Source: Pyropia yezoensis (taxonomy: Eukaryota > Rhodophyta > Bangiophyceae > Bangiales > Bangiaceae). From it: a DNA stretch of 64,000 nucleotides. Of the stretch, positions 1 to 11,404 are shown piece by piece (within the stretch, counting starts at the first letter, position 1; each line of letters starts with the position of its first letter). A model generated the notes under the pieces. It did not search any database. It was not told the DNA's origin and saw only the letters and a program-made list of their open reading frames with translations. The stretch is from assembly GCA_009829735.1 (NCBI GenBank), contig CM020619.1, positions 26,190,063 through 26,254,062 of the forward strand, read 5' to 3'. The position numbers were made by a program, and so were the translations under genes.

Positions 1-2115
1 ATCGTGCTAATTCACAGTTAGTGGATCGATCGAGTGTGCCACGTGTGCCCTAGTACAGCCGCAATATGAGCTCATATTGGGATATTTTTTCGTGTTTGTG
101 TCCTCTTGCGGCATGATGCGACGCCCCGCGTGCCCGTGCGTGCGTCATCTGACGGAGACACGCTCGGCATAGGCAGCCTGATGGCGTTGGCGCACTCTCG
201 GGCCGCTCACGTGGCAACGAGATCACGGTGAGATGAGGAAACGCTGCTTAGCTGCTTGGCTGCATGGTGGCATAGGGCGTCGCGCGTCAAAGGAAAGGTG
301 CGGTGGCGGGTGTGCTGACCGACTGACCCACTACTGGGCACCGAGCTGGAAAAAGGCGGGAATCAATGTGATTGGGCTACAGTCACACGGCAGCACCACG
401 TCGATTCACTGCGCACTGCCCATTGCAGCACCCCCATGCAGAACGGCTCGTACACTGCTACTTGGGCCTCGAAGCACTGGTATGGGGGACCCGAGCGTCC
501 TTTCCACAGTGGGGTCAGCAGTCCTGTAACAGGGGCGGTGGCCTTGGTGGGCTGGCAATGAGGACTTGCTTGTCGTTCTCTTTTCTCAGATGGTGCCTGT
601 AGCACACCAGGGTGAGGGGTTTTTGTGCACGCCAACTGCCTGGCGTGCGCTGGTTTGCGGCAGACGGAGCGGCTTGGTAAGCAATTCGTACACGTCTTCG
701 TGTGTGAGCAAAGCACTGTCCACCGCGAGGAGGGGGGGCTTCGGGGACTTGGGGGGGTTCGTAAGAGGGGGGTTACCTGTACACAATTCGCTCCAGCCAG
801 AGCCTTCGTGGGCGGGCCGTGCCCCCTTCTCCTGGCGCGGAGTAGTCACGCTCGTGTCGGGTGGTGGAAGGGCGAATGGTGGCAGCCGGTGGAAAGGGAC
901 ACGGGCGACCTCGACACGGTAGGCCCCCCCCGCGCCGGTCGGGGTCGGCCTCTCCGCCCCCTTCGGCGGCTTGCTGGCCGACTGGGATGCGACCCCGCCG
1001 GGCGCATCGGGTGTCGTCTATGACGCGTGGCCGTCCACCGGCGCGCAGCTGCGCCCCACGCATCCACGAGGCACTTCGGCGTTTCGCACCCAAGCACCGT
1101 CGCCCCGACGCGGCCGCACCTTCTGACGGCGTCGTCTGTGTGCCTCGTTCTGAGCCATCCCGGTTGGGCACTCCGCGGAGCGTAGGCTGCCAAGGCCTCT
1201 TGCTCGGACGCCGGACGCGGCACCGCCTTCTATGCGCCTCTCCGGCGACCTCGGCACCGGTCCAGCCCGCGCGTGCGCCCGGCGGCCGTCCCACGCCGCA
1301 GTCTAACAACGCCGTGCCACCTCTGGGGTCGACTTCTGGCTTGGCCGCATGTTTCGGGCCTGTGTTGTGCAGTCGCCTGGGAGCTACCGCTCTTCGGCCG
1401 CCATGGAGGCCGCGAGAGCGCGACGGCCTTGACACTGCCTCTCTCAGTCTCGGGGGAGGAGGGTCTCATTTGTTGTCAGACTACGCCCGTGGGGCGTGTG
1501 CAAGTCGGCGGCGTGGCGGCGTTGCCTCTTTCGCCGGTCTTTTCGCCTTCCGCCGCGAGTGGAATATGTTTTTTGGGTGCATCGGGCGAGGAGTGCGCCG
1601 TTCGCAGCCTAATCGCAGTGTAATGGGTGGGGAACGCGGTGCATGTCGCCTTATTATTGGCGGCGATGGATGCGCCCTTTGCTGGTGCAGCTGGTAGCAA
1701 GCCCCCGCGGAGGGGTCAGGGAGGCGCCAATCGGGGGCACGGCCAAGGGGGAGGAAAATGTGGGAGGGGGGGGGCGGCGCCGCGGGGCCCGTCTGAGGAT
1801 CCATCAGGACCGTACTTGAAGAAGGTACAGAGGTTCTGCGGTCTACTGTGACTGTGCTCTCGTTGTCCCCGCGCTGCAAGCGCGACCGACGCACCTGTAT
1901 TGCCCGCCGCCACAGCGGCCGGCGCACGACAACGACCAGGGGCCGCCTCAGCCGTAGGGGGGCTTCAACTGCGGGGGGCCACCACAGCAGCCGCCGCCCC
2001 TCCGCGCCGGGCAGCCATCACGGCCGCCACCCGACCACCCTGACGAATTGAAGGATCTGCCCCCGCTGGACAGACGTGGGCGGAGAGCCCCTGTACGTCA
2101 CCTTAAGCCACTGCA
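1..2115. other. Left flank with no recognised gene
   Basis: No reading frame here shows a recognisable domain or a protein-like composition sustained in one frame. The sequence changes from mixed composition (1-700) to strongly GC-rich (850-2100). It probably includes the upstream region of the Myb-like gene that starts at 2116. I see no tRNA, rRNA or clear terminal repeat. Confidence 0.5.
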
Positions 2116-4368
2116 ATGGCCGGCCGCTTCCCAAGCGCCCGCAGTGGGCGCTCAGCAGGTGGACGCGGGCCAGCACGCGTACGCGCAGGGCGGCCTAGTG
2201 TTCCTGGAGCACCTGCCGGTGCGCCAGGCGCGGCGAGCAGAGGCGCCATCGGCGAGTCTGTGACAGGCGCCCCGGGGAGCGGACCGCACATCTCTGGCGT
2301 CCGACGAGCACCGGCACCGGCGGAGCGTGCCGCTGCAGCAGCAGCCGGTAGAGCAGCGGCAGCAGCAGGCCACTCGGCACGCGGAGGTCGCGCCGCGACT
2401 GTCAGCCATGGTCGAGGCGGGCGTGGGGGCGCCGCCGCTGGCGCCCGAGGGCGCCGAGGTGGAGGAGCCCGTGCCGAAGCCGCCCGAGGGCGAGGAGGCT
2501 TCGCGTCCGACGGGAGCGTCCGCGGCCCCAACTGGACCGACAACGAACGTGTAGTCGTGTGCAAGGCTGTGCTGGTTGTTGGGCAGAACCCCATCATTGG
2601 GACGGACCAAAACACCGACATTTTTTGGTACAATGTGTGGCAGATCGTGAGACCGACCCTGAGGCGCGACGCTGCGCGAGGGGGCCCAAGTGCTGGACGA
2701 CCGGAGCGTCCCGACAAGGCCATCAAGAGAGAGTTCAAGGAGCACATAAGCAAGAACTGCCAGGTGTTTGGAGAGTGCTGGCTGCGGATGAGGAGAACGC
2801 ACTTGACAGGCAACCCGTCGGGCGACGACATGATTGAAGCGGCAAAAGCGGAGTTTGAGGGGACGGACTTGTACAAAGCGATACAAGGCCAGCGTGAGGT
2901 GGTTGAGGGGTTAAGCTACCTGGAGCAAGCGGATACGTGGGTGAATAGTTGGAAGGAGCTGCGCGTGGTGGACAAGTATAGCGGGGCGGCCGGCCTGCTC
3001 GCATCTGGGCTGGCGCCTAGCAACCCCTCTGTCCCGAACAACTGCAACGAGGACAACAGCTTCGTCATCCCCGACGACGAGGAGGTCCCAGCCATGAACG
3101 CGGTGAAGACAGCGGGGGGCTTCCAGAGCCGGCCACCAGGGTCCAAGGCAGCCAAGGAAGTGAGGACGACGGAGGCGGCGCTGTTGCGGCAGGCGCTGGC
3201 GACCACCGCCGTGCTGGAGAAGACCCTCGGAGTCAGCAAGGAAAAGATGGACCAAGCATTTTGGACGAGCGCGGATATGCGGCACCCGCCGGAAGCTGCG
3301 ACGTGGCGCCGCCTGGAAGCCCAGGATCGCCTCAAGGCGTACTTGGAGCGGCAAGCTGCGCAGGGTGGCGCGGCGGCGGCCGCCTCACCTGTACCCGCTT
3401 CGCCTGCGATTGACCTGCCAGACCTGCCTGTGACGCCGACGAGGCCGCCTGCCAATGACATGCAAGCTCTGCCTGTGTCAGGGGCGAGGCCCACACCAGA
3501 GGACGTGGACAGTACTGACCATGTTGCGGATCTCCCGCACCCACCAGTAGACGGAGCTGTGTTTGTGGACGGGTCCCCGTCCCCGCCAGGGTCGCTGTCT
3601 CAGCATTGTCGTGCAGCGCCTGCGGCGCGACCCTACGCGGCGCCTGAGATTCAGACTGTGCACTGCGTGGAGACCGACGAGGAGAGTAACGGAATAGAGC
3701 CTGCGGAAACGGCGGGCGCAGTTCTTGTTGAACCACCGGCGGGCGTGACTAACGACCGTGTTGCGCCTCTACTTTCGGCCTCTTTACCGGACGCGGACGA
3801 GCCCGCTGACGGTCCAGCCGTGTCAATTGACAAGGGCGCCACCGCTGATATTCCGGCAGTGTTCGTGGAAGAGGGCGGGGGTGGTGATGAGCCGGCCGCG
3901 TCGATTGACGAAGACACGGGAGCTGAACTCGCGGCCGCTGAGGTGTTGTATCAGGAGGCGGCCGCTCAAGCGCTGGGCAAGCTGAGTCGGGCCGCAGACG
4001 CTGTGCCTGTAGGTGCTGCCAGCGAGGAAGATCTTCCGGTTGCCGTTGCGCGGGTGGGCAGCGCTGGGGCTGCTTACGTGAGTTGGGAGGTTGGTGATGA
4101 CGAAGGCAGCGGCGATGCCGTTGTCAACGGAAATGCATCGCGGCCGCGTGGCCGCAAGCGGCCGCTGAGACAGGTGACGCGGCAGGAGGCGCCTCGAGGT
4201 CGTAAGAGATCAAGAGGCAGGAAGGCGCAGTCCACGAAGCAGAGCGCCTTTGAAGAGGGGCTGAGGCGGGCCGCCATAGTGGCCGGTATGGACCCTACCA
4301 AGCTCGACCTGAGCTCTGACGAGGAGACTGAGGACGACGGCCGCTCTGCCGGCTCCATGACTGTGTGA
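2116..4368 (+). CDS. Myb/SANT-like DNA-binding protein, PIF/Harbinger-associated type
   Basis: The 750-residue frame starts at ATG 2116. After an Arg/Gly/Ala-rich N-terminus (about 1-135) comes a compact helical region (about 138-290) opening with NWTDNE. It has conserved Trp residues (FWYNVW, ECWLRM), an SGDD segment and a later WVNSWKELRVVDKY block. This order matches the trihelix/Myb-SANT-like and NAM-associated domains found in plant and algal proteins and in the second protein of PIF/Harbinger transposons, which binds DNA and partners the transposase. The rest is low complexity, ending with basic clusters (RGRKR, two copies) that look like nuclear localisation signals and an acidic SSDEETEDD tail. 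A PIF/Harbinger transposase lies at 39996-41480, and removing element A would bring the two to about 13 kb apart. It could be a transposon protein or a host transcription regulator. Confidence 0.6.
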   Translation: MAGRFPSARSGRSAGGRGPARVRAGRPSVPGAPAGAPGAASRGAIGESVTGAPGSGPHISGVRRAPAPAERAAAAAAGRAAAAAGHSARGGRAATVSHGRGGRGGAAAGARGRRGGGARAEAARGRGGFASDGSVRGPNWTDNERVVVCKAVLVVGQNPIIGTDQNTDIFWYNVWQIVRPTLRRDAARGGPSAGRPERPDKAIKREFKEHISKNCQVFGECWLRMRRTHLTGNPSGDDMIEAAKAEFEGTDLYKAIQGQREVVEGLSYLEQADTWVNSWKELRVVDKYSGAAGLLASGLAPSNPSVPNNCNEDNSFVIPDDEEVPAMNAVKTAGGFQSRPPGSKAAKEVRTTEAALLRQALATTAVLEKTLGVSKEKMDQAFWTSADMRHPPEAATWRRLEAQDRLKAYLERQAAQGGAAAAASPVPASPAIDLPDLPVTPTRPPANDMQALPVSGARPTPEDVDSTDHVADLPHPPVDGAVFVDGSPSPPGSLSQHCRAAPAARPYAAPEIQTVHCVETDEESNGIEPAETAGAVLVEPPAGVTNDRVAPLLSASLPDADEPADGPAVSIDKGATADIPAVFVEEGGGGDEPAASIDEDTGAELAAAEVLYQEAAAQALGKLSRAADAVPVGAASEEDLPVAVARVGSAGAAYVSWEVGDDEGSGDAVVNGNASRPRGRKRPLRQVTRQEAPRGRKRSRGRKAQSTKQSAFEEGLRRAAIVAGMDPTKLDLSSDEETEDDGRSAGSMTV

Positions 4369-4530
4369 GGTTGTTCAATTCTCTTTGGGTTTATCCGTCG
4401 TGCATGCATGCGTGTGTGCCTTGCGTGGGCATGTTCTTGTGGCGGAGGCTTTTGTAGGCGCCTCTAATGCTAGCCTATATTCTTTGCATACTTGTTCTCG
4501 GATGTACAGCAGCCCTAAAGCAGAGATGGC

Positions 4531-4535
4531 AAAGC
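4531..4535. repeat. Target-site duplication of element A (AAAGC), left copy
   Basis: AAAGC lies immediately left of the 3' LTR of element A and is repeated at 27418-27422 directly after the other LTR. A 5-bp duplication is typical of Ty3/gypsy integration, and it fixes both outer borders. Confidence 0.93.
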
Positions 4536-5504
4536 TGTGAGGACCCACCCAAAACCGGGGAGCCCTCAAAGTACTCGTGGGGGTGTCAGCGGCCCTGCGA
4601 GCCAATGGGGCGGCGCGGCACGGGGAAGAGGACGGTGGTCTCGACGGGGATGGGTCTGGGGAAGAAGATGGGCGCGACGTCAGTGGGGATCGAGGGTACA
4701 AAAGGTAAACAGTGTCTTTGGTCTGTGTCTGTGGTTGCACCTCTCGTCTCCCCCGGTGGCGCCGACACCCACACACTATATACTCGCGTCGGGGCACCCG
4801 AGGTGCCCCAAAGCATGCGTTTACCCCATCGCACCGCCGGTAGGCACAGAACGGTCGAAAAACAAAGCATGTCTGTCAGAACAAAGCATGGGCGGGCGTG
4901 CGCACTAAAGGAGTGTAGCCCCAGTTTGCCCGAAACGAAGGGTTCCCGTGGATGGCGCCCAGCGCGCCTCACCAGCCGGCTCCACACGCCGGTCGGCCAG
5001 AAGGTCTGACCGGCTGTAAGGGCCAGCAAGGCCAAATTCAATCAATCCCTTGACCGGCCAGCCAGTCACCAACCAGCTGGCCGAACTCAATCAATCCAAA
5101 AGCCGGCGAGCCAGTCATATCGCACTCAGCCGCCAGCGAGGATGTGTGGTGTCCTCAGTGTCGGTGAATCATGTGACTGGTCCTTGATGCCAGCTTTCAA
5201 ACAGCGCAGATAATAAAATTCAGGCAGCACAGACGGGGATGTCCGCCCGTGGTTGGTCGACGATGTCACTCGCTCCTCGTTTTCGAGTTTCGACGTCCAT
5301 GACAGGGTTCCGACATTACGTTGACGGCGGCTTTCGTGCGGTCGGCCGACGTCCACAAAATGTCAGGGATACAGCGTGGTGTCGCCCAGGGTAGTGGGGA
5401 ATTGATGTGTCTTGGGGGGAGTTATCGGGGCCGGACATGTAAGGAGAGGTCCCAGTCCATATCCCCTGGGTCCCGGGTGGCGATTTAAGGGGCAAATCCT
5501 TACA
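4536..5504 (-). repeat. 3' LTR of element A (969 bp)
   Basis: It is nearly identical in length and sequence to 26449-27417, with TGTGAGG and CTTACA ends on the plus strand. It contains a TATA-like core (4776-4783), three copies of CATGCTTTG on the minus strand (4882-4890, 4863-4871, 4809-4817), and an 8-bp-arm dyad between the TATA box and the nearest copy. Confidence 0.95.
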
Positions 5505-5518
5505 CCTCCCCCCCCTTA
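5505..5518 (-). other. Polypurine tract of element A
   Basis: Read on the minus strand, this is a run of A and G (TAAGGGGGGGGAGG) abutting the 3' LTR, where plus-strand DNA synthesis is primed in LTR elements. It overlaps the last codons of the integrase frame. Confidence 0.85.
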
Positions 5519-7020
5519 GGACGCGCGTCGAAGAAACGCGTCTAAAGCTTCAGGGGCGTTCACAAGGTCTTGCTTTGTCAGCCAAGAGTTCTCGCTGATG
5601 TCGCAGTCTTTCCATTTGACGAGGTACTGCAGTCGTCCACGGCGCTTTCGTGGCCGTACAATGGGGTCCACTTCATACTCGACCGAGCCATCTGGAAATG
5701 CAACCGGGGGTGGAACGGGAGGAAGTCGACCATACGGATCAGCGCGGTACGGCTTCAGGAGGCTGGCATGGAAGGCGTTTTGAACTTTGCGATCGAGGAC
5801 AGCTTGAGGAATATCGAGACGGAACATGACGTCATTGATGCTCTCCGTGACTTTGTAGGGTCCGGAGTATTTGGGCATCAGCTTACGAGCGCCTTGAAAA
5901 GCGTCGGGCAAGAGGTTCTTGGTGCTGAGGAGTACGTGGTCGCCCACAGTGATTGTGCATGGTCGGCGATGACGGTTTGCGTACGCCGAGCGCGTCTCAT
6001 TGGCGCTGTTGATGGCGGCGATAGCCGTCATTTGAGCATCGTGGAGGCTGGATAGCCAATCCGACACAGCAGGAAGATTTGAGTCCCTGCTGTCGAGGAT
6101 GTCCATAGGCACGGTCCTAGGTTCAAACCCGTAGTTCAAGAAAAATGGAGAGTACGTGGTTACGGCATTAAGTGACCGGTTGTACGCAACTTCCGCGGCA
6201 ACGAGGAAAAGATCCCAGTCGCCTTGATGATGGTTGACGAATTTTCTGAGGATTTCTTAAATTTCTTGCTCATAATCTCAGTTTGGCCGTCCGTCTGCGG
6301 GTGGTAGGCCGATGAGGCTTTGATCTTGACCTTGAGAATCTTTGTCAGTGACCGCCAGAAGTAGGAGAAAAAGATGGGGTCGCGGTCACAGACGACTTCT
6401 TGAGGTAGGCCGTGGTTGCGATAGACGTGATCGTGGTAAAGCTGAGCTGTGACCGGCGCTGTACATTCCGGCTTCATTGGTCCCAGGCGAATCATCTTGG
6501 TGAGTCGGTCAACAACGACATAAATGCCGTTGTGGCCTCGTGGTGTCAGTGGCAGTGGGGTGATAAAGTCCATGGAGACACTTGCCCATCTTTGGCTTGG
6601 GGGTTCGAGTGGTTTGAGATGACCCAGAGGTGAATGAGTGCAAGCCTTGTTCCGCTGGCACGAATCACATGATTGTACGTATCTTTGGATGTCCTGCCGC
6701 ATAGACTTCCAGTAGTAGTTGGAAGCAACGGCCTTGGTGGTTTTCTTCACTCCCATGTGACCTTGGCACGGGACGTCGTGGTAGTCGTGGAGGTGTCTTT
6801 GGTGTAGAGTACCAGCGGGGATGCACGTACGGTCAACTCGTTTCAACAACCTCATATGAAGCCGGTAGGGAGATACCGGGTCCTTGGCTAGGTCGGCAAA
6901 CTCGGGGTCCGCTTTGTACTCTTGTTCTAGGGTGGCAAGGTCGTGATCACTTTGGTTGATGGTCATGAGGTTGTTGATTTCAGTTTTCTTGAGGGTTTCG
7001 TCAATAGTCTTGGTCAGCAC
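5516..7020 (-). pseudogene. Element A integrase with C-terminal chromodomain (broken)
   Basis: This is the 3' part of pol. It shows an HHCC zinc finger (HDYH, then CDSC about 30 residues later) and the D,D,E core: SMDFI, VVCDRDP, and the Glu of QTDGQTEI. A C-terminal chromodomain (VEYEVDPIVRPRKRRG to the end) ends with the motif around YLVKWKD. Chromodomain integrases direct insertion to particular chromatin and define chromoviruses. A frameshift lies near 6255-6270: the frame 7020-6160 carries the core and the frame 6139-5516 carries the C-terminal region. The upstream sequence continues in frame with RNase H apart from a stop at 7249. Confidence 0.9.
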
Positions 7021-8094
7021 TCGACTATGGAGATCTTGGTTGGGTTCGTGCTTGTCAGGGGCATCTTGGGATTGCCTGGAAAGGGCATCAGCTACGGCGT
7101 TGGAGATGCCTTTGATCGGGACAATCTTGAACTGGAATTGATCCAGATGCTCAAGCCACTTGACTTGGCGGTCGTTCTGCCTTTCTTGGGTTCGCAGGTA
7201 TCTCAGGGACTCGTGGTCGGTATGGACCTTAAAGGGTCTTCCGTGAAGTTAGCAGCGCCAGTGCCGGACGGCTTGGACCACTGCGAGCAGCTCACGTTCG
7301 CGGATGCTGTAGCGTTGTTCGTGGATATTCAAGGTCAGGGAGAAGAATGCCACTGGACGCGGTCCCTTTCCGTCGTCTTGTTCGAGGACTGCGCTAATAG
7401 CATACCCGCTGGCATCAGTAGACACGTAGATGGGATATCGCTTGTCAAACGGCCTTAGTACCGGTGCACTTGTCGTCAGAGTCCGCAGCTGCTCGAAGGC
7501 TTTCTGGGCGTCCTGCGTCCACTCAAAGTCGACCTTCCCCGTCAACCTTGTAAGAGGGGTAGCAACTGCGGCCATTCCCTTGATAAATCGGCGATAGAAG
7601 TTGACCATACCTGGGAAAGACTGCACGTCCTTCTTGCTCTTGGGGGTTGCTCACGTCCGAATGGCTTGGACCTTCTGGTCCTCCATGGAAAAGCCTGCCT
7701 CAGATATGACGTGGCCGAGGTAGTCGACAGTGGTTCGAGCGAATTGACACTTACTCGCCTTGGCGTAAAGCTTGTGTTCTCGTAGCTTGGCCAGGGTTTT
7801 TCTCAGGTGCTTGACATGATCCTCGTAGGTTTCGCTGTAGACCAAAATGTCGTCTAAGTAGACGCAGATGAAGTCGTACAGGTAGGGTCTGAACACATCG
7901 TTCATCAAGTTCATGAAGACTGCGGGGGCGTTCGTCAGTCCGAAGGGTAGCACAGTAAGCTCGTAGAATCCATACTTGGTCCGGAACGCCGTCAATGGGA
8001 TGGTGTAAGGCTCCAGCCGGATCTGGTGGTAGCCAGAGCGGAGGTCAATCTTCGTGAAGTACTTGGCCTTTCGTGGTTGATCAAAGGTGTCATC
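7021..8094 (-). pseudogene. Element A reverse transcriptase (C-terminal part) and RNase H (broken)
   Basis: This minus-strand stretch continues the reverse transcriptase cut by element B. It carries LPFGLTNAP and the catalytic YLDD box, then the thumb/connection region with a DYLGHVIS segment. RNase H follows with STDASGYAI and RERELLAVV. Two in-frame stops interrupt it: TGA at 7651-7653, where a Trp codon would be expected, and TAA at 7249-7251. Both fit single-base changes. The frame matches the fragment at 23303-23615 exactly once element B and one target duplicate are removed. Confidence 0.9.
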
Positions 8095-8099
8095 GATAC
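8095..8099. repeat. Target-site duplication of element B (GATAC), left copy
   Basis: GATAC precedes the left LTR of element B and recurs at 23298-23302 directly after its right LTR. The duplicated bases are part of element A's reverse transcriptase coding sequence. Confidence 0.95.
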
Positions 8100-8799
8100 T
8101 GTAGCGTTATGGCCCTTCTGGCCCAGAGTCCGCACACACAAGAAACCGCAACGGGGTCAGGAAGGAACGGGTAAAGGTCCCAGCGTGATCCACTCGCCCG
8201 CCCCTTCAGAGGCAAGGGTAAAAGGACAAAAGCCCGAGGGAGCAAGTACCCAAAGAACCGTTGATTTTACAAGTTGGCCCCGGGGAGACCCCGGAGCACC
8301 CCTCAAGAACCTCCCCCTTGGCCCCTCCGGGGGCCTGGAGCGGGGCCCCTAGAGGGCGCCTCTGGCGGGTCGAGCGCCAGCAAGGCGTCTGACCTCCACC
8401 AGGTCCTCCAGCGCATCCCCTACACCGGGGTTACACTGGGGCGCCGAGGGTCACCAATCAACCCCCGGTCGCCAAACACAAGCGAAAAGCAAGCGAAAAT
8501 CCCCCCACACACAGATGCCAATCCCCGAAAAAAACTCAGTGGGAAAAAGGGGAAAGACACGAAAACACGCAGTGAAAACAAATACGAAACAAATGGCCAC
8601 AATGGCCAGTAAGGCCACCTCCACCGGCCAAATCCGCCTCCCTGGGTGGGACCAATCAGGATCCCGGGTGTGTCGCCACAGTCCCGAGTCACTGACAGAG
8701 GGGGCCCCGGCAAGAGATGGGCTCCACGTACCATAGCCCGCCGGGTCCCAAGTCACCTCCCCAAGGGCTCGCCTGTCCCCAAAGGCTCAGAACGCCACA
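8100..8799 (-). repeat. 3' LTR of element B (700 bp)
   Basis: Same length as 22598-23297 and about 98.5% identical by eye. Ends are TGTAGCG and CGCCACA. The minus-strand purine stretch just inside it (reverse complement of 8801-8812) is the likely polypurine tract. Confidence 0.95.
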
Positions 8800-9216
8800 T
8801 GGCCCCCTCACAAAGGCCGAGCGTCCCGCCGGCCAACAAGGTACAGGATTCGAGCGGGCCGAGGGGAGGAACAGATGGGTCCGGGGGGGGGGGGTGAGAA
8901 CCGCACACAACGACTCACTGGGCCAGTGTCTCCGACAGTGGTCGCCTTCTATAAGGGGGGGAGGCGTGGTCCACGGGTGTCGGAGAGGGCCCGACGAGAG
9001 GGGTCACAACGGGGGCCACACGCGCCAGGGAGAGAGAGAGGGGAAGGGGGGAGGGCGTAGCAGAGAGAGAGAGAGAGACAGGGGGGAAGGGGCGAGGGGA
9101 GGGCGCGGCATGCCACCCCCACGGCACGCCTGACCCCATCCCCCTCTGCCGCAGAGCGTCAGGGGAGGGGTCGAGTGCTGTGGTACGGGGGGGGGGGGGG
9201 GGGAGTTGCCGCGGCC
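8800..9216. other. Element B segment between 3' LTR and antisense gene, with GA microsatellite
   Basis: This 417-bp segment is noncoding as far as I can tell. It includes long purine runs, notably GA repeats at 9029-9080, and a G homopolymer at about 9186-9203. It lies where a promoter for the plus-strand antisense frame would sit. Confidence 0.6.
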
Positions 9217-11142
9217 ATGCCGCCGGGTCGGCCTCCTGTCGGGGAGGAAGACCCGGACATAAGCGGGCCCCCTCGGGTCCCTGCGACCGTCTCTACCCTG
9301 GCCACCCGACTCACTCATACCCAGCGCGGGCCCTCGGTCCCACGCGCGCCATCGCGTCGGCCGCCACCACCACCACACTCATCGGTCCCTCACCTGGCCA
9401 GCTACCTTGCGGATCCCCTGGCCCCTCCACCTCCTCTCTCACCTTCGGCCCCCTTGTTTTCCAAGGGCCCTTACGTTCCCGACGCAGCGGCGTCGCGGAC
9501 CACGATGGACGTCGACGGCGGAGCGGTTCCTGATGGGCCCCTTGGTCACGATGGGCCCAACGACCACGGCGGACAAGAGGAGCCGGGGGCGGGCAAGCTG
9601 TACACCGACATCATCGGCGGGTTTCCGGAGCAGTTTGGGCCCGAGGGCCGTGTTGCGTGGGACCGCGAGAGGGCCAGGGGTTGAATTACTTCCTCAAGGG
9701 CCCACACGACCCTGCGGTTCATCGACGGGCCCTGTACTGGCTACTCCTTCTTCCGCCAGATGGTCACCATGCCCGAGGCCCGTGTTCCAATGCGGGCCGA
9801 CCGGTCCGAGTCGCTCACCGTGGTCCGTCATGTGGACGAGGTGGGCTACGTGGTTCGGTTCAAGGAGGAGCGGGACAAGGCGATTGCCGGGTCCGCGCCG
9901 TTGCCGGCGGCCCCTTCGGGCCAGTACGTCATCAAGACCTCTCCATTTCTCGGTTACGACGGGTTCCAGCCGGCCCGTCAGTACCTGGTGACCAACCGGC
10001 ACCACCGGGACAAGCATCGGAACTTCGTGGACTGGCATCAACAAGAGTTCCCAAGCTGTCCCGCCATGGACCGTGGGGCCCATTATGTCCGGGTCCCTCA
10101 GTGGTGGGTTGGTGTCGAGGTCCCTTTTGGAGCCATCACGGAGCTGCCACCGGTCCTGTGTTATTTCGGGGACCTACTGCGAGCCAACGATACCTTCACC
10201 TGGGCCGTGTTTCGGTCCGAGTGGGCCGTGCACGCGGGGGTCCTTCTGCTCCGTACGGCCCGGCTATCCTGCCAATTGTGGCTCTTCTCCCGGACCCTTC
10301 GAACCTGGATCCGTCGTGTAGGGACCAAGGTGATCTGTCGCACCCAGTCGGGGTTGGACTCCGTGGCCGAGCGGGACCTTGAGCTTCTCCTGGACCTACA
10401 TGACAAGGTGGCTCCGGTCCCCGGTTTAGTGGCCCGTCTCCACAAGGTGAACCCGAAGGACCGTATGCGAACTTCTTGGGTCCTAGTGCGGTTCGAACCA
10501 ACGGACGGGACCTGGGGGGTCCGGGTCGATGAGGACCTGGCCCCATTGGACCTACCTTATTCTTCTGACGTGTTGGAGAGTCGGGAGCTCGCAGTGGACC
10601 TAGGGACCGAGGGTGCCGCTTCTCAAGGCGCTGCTCTTCCCGGTCCGGTCGTCGCCCGCGCTGCTGGGTCAGTCGGTTCCACGGGTCATCGCCAAGGGCC
10701 CTCCTCGGGTCCGGCCATCCTTGTCGCCAACCTCATGGGCCACCGAGACGTCCCTGACTCCGAGTTGGCCCAATTGGAGGGTGGTATCCCACCGCAAGTC
10801 GTCGGGGCCCTTCGCGGTGTGGTCGGGGGCCCTATGGACAACCTTGAGGGGGCCCAGGTCGGATCCCTCCTCGCGGCTAGTCTCCATACGATGGTGAACC
10901 TTGGGACCCGTGTAGCCGGGTGGGCGCAGGACCAAGTGGGCTCGGAGGTCCCAGACTACAAGCGGCTCCTGGACCTCGTGGACCGGCATGGGATCCGCCA
11001 GGACCTTAGGAAGGAGTTGGTCTTTGCGACCCGGGAGGCTCAGCGGGAGTGGGGGACCACGTCGGGGTCGCGGGTACGTGGTCGGTCCGATGTGGACGAC
11101 GAAGAGGAGGACCCCCGGGCCGAGAGCCGGGCCCGATACTGA
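9217..11142 (+). CDS. Element B antisense ORF (conserved with element C), function unknown
   Basis: This frame runs opposite to gag-pol, from beside the 3' LTR toward the pol 3' end. ATG 9217 to TGA 11140-11142 is about 641 codons with one in-frame TGA at 9682-9684. It has a Pro-rich N-terminus, a central region with Trp pairs (PQWWVGVEVPFG near 10090) and a DLPY segment near 10550, and an acidic/Arg C-terminus. Element C carries a counterpart at 17567-15623 with aligned landmarks: YLVT then WWxxVEVP(F/Y)G, and a later D(L/Y)PY. Size and placement agree too. I recognise no known domain. Plant retroelements such as Grande and RIRE2 are known to carry antisense or extra genes, but whether this is related cannot be told here. 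The in-frame TGA may be decay or an error. Confidence 0.7.
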
Positions 11143-11404
11143 GTCAACTTGGGGTCGTTGATAGATGGAGAGTTGGCTCGTTTGATTTGTAGAGCCCATG
11201 TTGTCCATTATAAACCTGTGTTTGCTTGCCATCCGTGAGAGCAGTTCGAGTCCAGCGAATTGAGTGTCTAAATCAACTGACACTTGTGGCCCTTCCAACA
11301 CTACACGAGTCCAAGGGATAAGTCCCAGCTCAGTCAGGCATGGGACCCATGGTCAATGGCAATGTGGGCCCATACTTTCCACCATTGTCTCACGGTCCAT
11401 GGGC
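11143..11404. other. Short gap between convergent antisense ORF and pol of element B
   Basis: About 260 bp separate the plus-strand antisense stop from the minus-strand pol stop. I see no gene here. The two frames converge and would share a 3' region. Confidence 0.6.

Noticed and set aside
5570-6055. 161-residue plus-strand frame within element A
   Set aside because: Antisense shadow of the integrase and chromodomain, not present as a frame in element B at the same place, unlike the antisense ORF near the 3' LTR.
8274-8756. Frames within the element B LTRs (also 22772-23254)
   Set aside because: Identical frames occur in both LTRs, have no domain, and vary only by LTR differences. They are by-products of the repeat.
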